NCBI GenBank assembly: GCA_018825925.1
Contig: JAHKAT010000117.1
Span: forward strand, 1-6,618
From: Bacteroidota bacterium
GTDB taxonomy: Bacteria > Bacteroidota > Bacteroidia > Flavobacteriales_D > Crocinitomicaceae
Direction of reading: 5' to 3'
DNA length: 6,618 nucleotides
In this document: positions 5,724 through 6,618 of the stretch, piece by piece
How the letters are laid out: each line of letters begins with the position of its first letter
Position numbering within the stretch: position 1 is the first letter of the stretch
Translations under genes and position numbers: made by a program
Notes under the pieces: model-generated
The model's database searches: none
Seen by the model: only the letters and a program-made list of their open reading frames with translations
What the model was told of the DNA's origin: nothing

Positions 5724-6242
5724 TTACACTTTATTTTCTTCTAGATTATTATGATTGTCGCCACCCAAACTATAATAATTATTTTCTTCATCTTCGCTTC
5801 CAATTAATTCTTGCTCGTTATCTAATTCTGAACCAGGAACATCCAAATCACCACCAGACATATCGTCCATAAAATCCTTTTCATTTTTGGTGTTCGGCGC
5901 TTCATTGGGAGCCTTCTTTTTTGAAAGATCGTCTGGATTCAAATCTTTTTCTTTCCTAAATTTTTTATAAATATCTTCGTTCTCTGGGTAAAAAGGATAT
6001 CCAGGAAAATTCATTTTTATATTTTTCATTGAAAAATCATCCTCTCTGTGAGTTTTAGAGTATTGAGCATAAATTTCCTTGAGCGACTTATAATACTCCT
6101 CTAAACTTTCATTGGTCACCCCTTCTCGTTCGACCTCGGGTATTGGCGTTTCTTGTAAATATTTCGACAATTCTGGGAACTCCGAATTAATCTTAATAGT
6201 GAGTTCTATGATATCTTTTTCCCATTCCATTTGAGTCTTCAT
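5724..6242 (-). CDS. acidic hypothetical protein with conserved C-terminal motif
   Basis: This 172-residue protein has two parts. Residues 1-70 look helical (MEWEKDIIELTIKINSEFPELSKYL, then SLEEYYKSLKEIYAQYSKT), followed by a proline- and aromatic-rich stretch, MNFPGYPFYPENEDIYKKF (77-95). From about 100 the chain is highly charged and probably disordered, ending in an acidic motif at 123-166: DFMDDMSGGDLDVPGSELD, then IGSEDEENNYYSLGGDNH. From memory, tails of this DLDVPG...SEDEENNYYSLGG type recur at the ends of small uncharacterised Flavobacteriia proteins; no function is known to me. There is no signal peptide or membrane span, so it is probably cytosolic. The ATG at 6242 gives a plausible N-terminus. 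It is the first gene of an apparent operon with the HPF-like gene, which suggests a link to ribosomes or growth arrest (inference). Confidence 0.82.
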   Translation of the reverse strand: MKTQMEWEKDIIELTIKINSEFPELSKYLQETPIPEVEREGVTNESLEEYYKSLKEIYAQYSKTHREDDFSMKNIKMNFPGYPFYPENEDIYKKFRKEKDLNPDDLSKKKAPNEAPNTKNEKDFMDDMSGGDLDVPGSELDNEQELIGSEDEENNYYSLGGDNHNNLEENKV

Positions 6243-6490
6243 TTTGATTTCGGTTTTAATGGTATATTCCTCTAAAACATTAAAAAATCACAATAATTGT
6301 TACTCCTAATCGAGCAATAAATCAAAGTGTTCAGATTTACTTTACGTTTCTAGTAAGATACAAAAATTAACTTAAGATTTGAGCGAAACGAAAAGAATTT
6401 TCAAGAAAATATAAGTGGAAGAGTAACTTAAAATGAAAAAATGTATTTCTGATCCGACTATTTTTTCCTAGGCAGGAATAACCACCAAAA
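6243..6490. other. intergenic region without a recognisable gene
   Basis: This 248-base AT-rich stretch must hold the promoter of the 172-residue gene and the end of the partial gene to its right. It contains one small hairpin (TTCCT, loop AGGC, AGGAA at 6465-6478), which on the minus strand is followed by A rather than T and so is not a terminator for the gene ending at 6491. I see no further reading frame or repeat. Confidence 0.5.
6353..6360 (-). promoter_or_regulatory. weak candidate -7 box for the acidic protein-HPF operon
   Basis: Minus-strand TTTTTG directly followed by TATCTTAC (6360-6353) resembles the TTTG-TAtctTTG context common in flavobacterial promoters, with two mismatches in the last three bases. 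It would give a leader of about 100 bases to the ATG at 6242. No convincing -33 box was found. Confidence 0.22.
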
Positions 6491-6618
6491 TTAAACAGGA
6501 GGCTGAAGTGAATCGCGTTTTTCTTGACGACTTTTGATTGTTGGCAAATACTCTTGTAGTACTGACATTATTTTGGATGAAGTAATATCAAGGGCCTTGG
6601 AGTTTTCAGCTAGGAATA
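6491..6618 (-). CDS. C-terminal end of an unidentified gene, cut by the right edge
   Basis: Reading inward from the edge on the minus strand, one frame stays open for 41 codons and stops with TAA at 6493-6491. The peptide begins FLAENSKALDITSSKIMSVL and ends EKRDSLQPPV. Its composition is protein-like: an amphipathic helix (about ALDITSSKIMSVLQEYLPTIKS) and a charged, proline-ended tail. An open run of this length is not decisive in AT-rich DNA, but the direction matches every other gene here. The fragment is too short to assign a family. The gap of 248 bases to the next gene suggests it is a separate transcript. Confidence 0.45.
   Translation of the reverse strand, partial: FLAENSKALDITSSKIMSVLQEYLPTIKSRQEKRDSLQPPV

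Noticed and set aside
6465..6478. TTCCT/AGGAA hairpin near the right-edge gene
   Set aside because: On the minus strand it is followed by A6 rather than a T run, so it is not a terminator for the gene ending at 6491.
1..6618. CRISPR array, insertion sequence, tRNA or rRNA
   Set aside because: No regularly spaced direct repeats, transposase motifs, terminal inverted repeats or recognisable structural RNA sequences were seen.

Overview
The window looks like Bacteroidota chromosome, most likely Flavobacteriales. The evidence is AT-rich DNA with A-rich leaders in place of clear Shine-Dalgarno sites, several candidate promoter boxes of the Bacteroidota type (TAnnTTTG at -7, sometimes with TTG near -33), and a cold-shock protein of the KFFN...KGFGFI type. 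All ten coding regions I can support lie on the minus strand, so the transcripts run from high to low coordinates.

Left part (1-1489): an M20-family amidohydrolase, cut by the left edge, lies 43 bases downstream of a GNAT acetyltransferase; the two are probably co-transcribed. Next (1728-3164) is a complete sodium:solute symporter of 478 residues. The symporter has its own intergenic regions on both sides, and the upstream one carries a set of A/T tracts spaced close to the helical repeat, the signature of intrinsically curved DNA. A metal-dependent deacylase or deamidase, an acetyltransferase and a Na+-coupled uptake system would suit the uptake and processing of small organic solutes, but no substrate can be read from the sequence.

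Middle part (3425-4374): a hotdog-fold acyl-CoA thioesterase with an added C-terminal tail, then a 64-residue cold-shock protein. A strong intrinsic terminator between them ends the cold-shock transcript. The region upstream of the cold-shock gene has a hairpin with a T run, a perfect -7 box and a heptamer present three times.

Right part (4551-6242): two small unrecognised genes, four bases apart and probably translationally coupled; then a short HPF/RaiA-like ribosome-associated protein; then, 21 bases further upstream, an acidic, disordered-tailed 172-residue protein. The last two appear to form an operon. With the cold-shock gene, this half of the window resembles a stress or growth-arrest neighbourhood acting on translation (inference). 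The right edge holds the last 41 codons of a further minus-strand gene that I could not identify.

The least explained elements are the operon joining a ribosome-hibernation-like protein to a protein with a distinctive acidic C-terminal motif, the coupled pair of unknown genes beside it, and the curved DNA upstream of the symporter. No mobile element, CRISPR array, tRNA or rRNA was seen.
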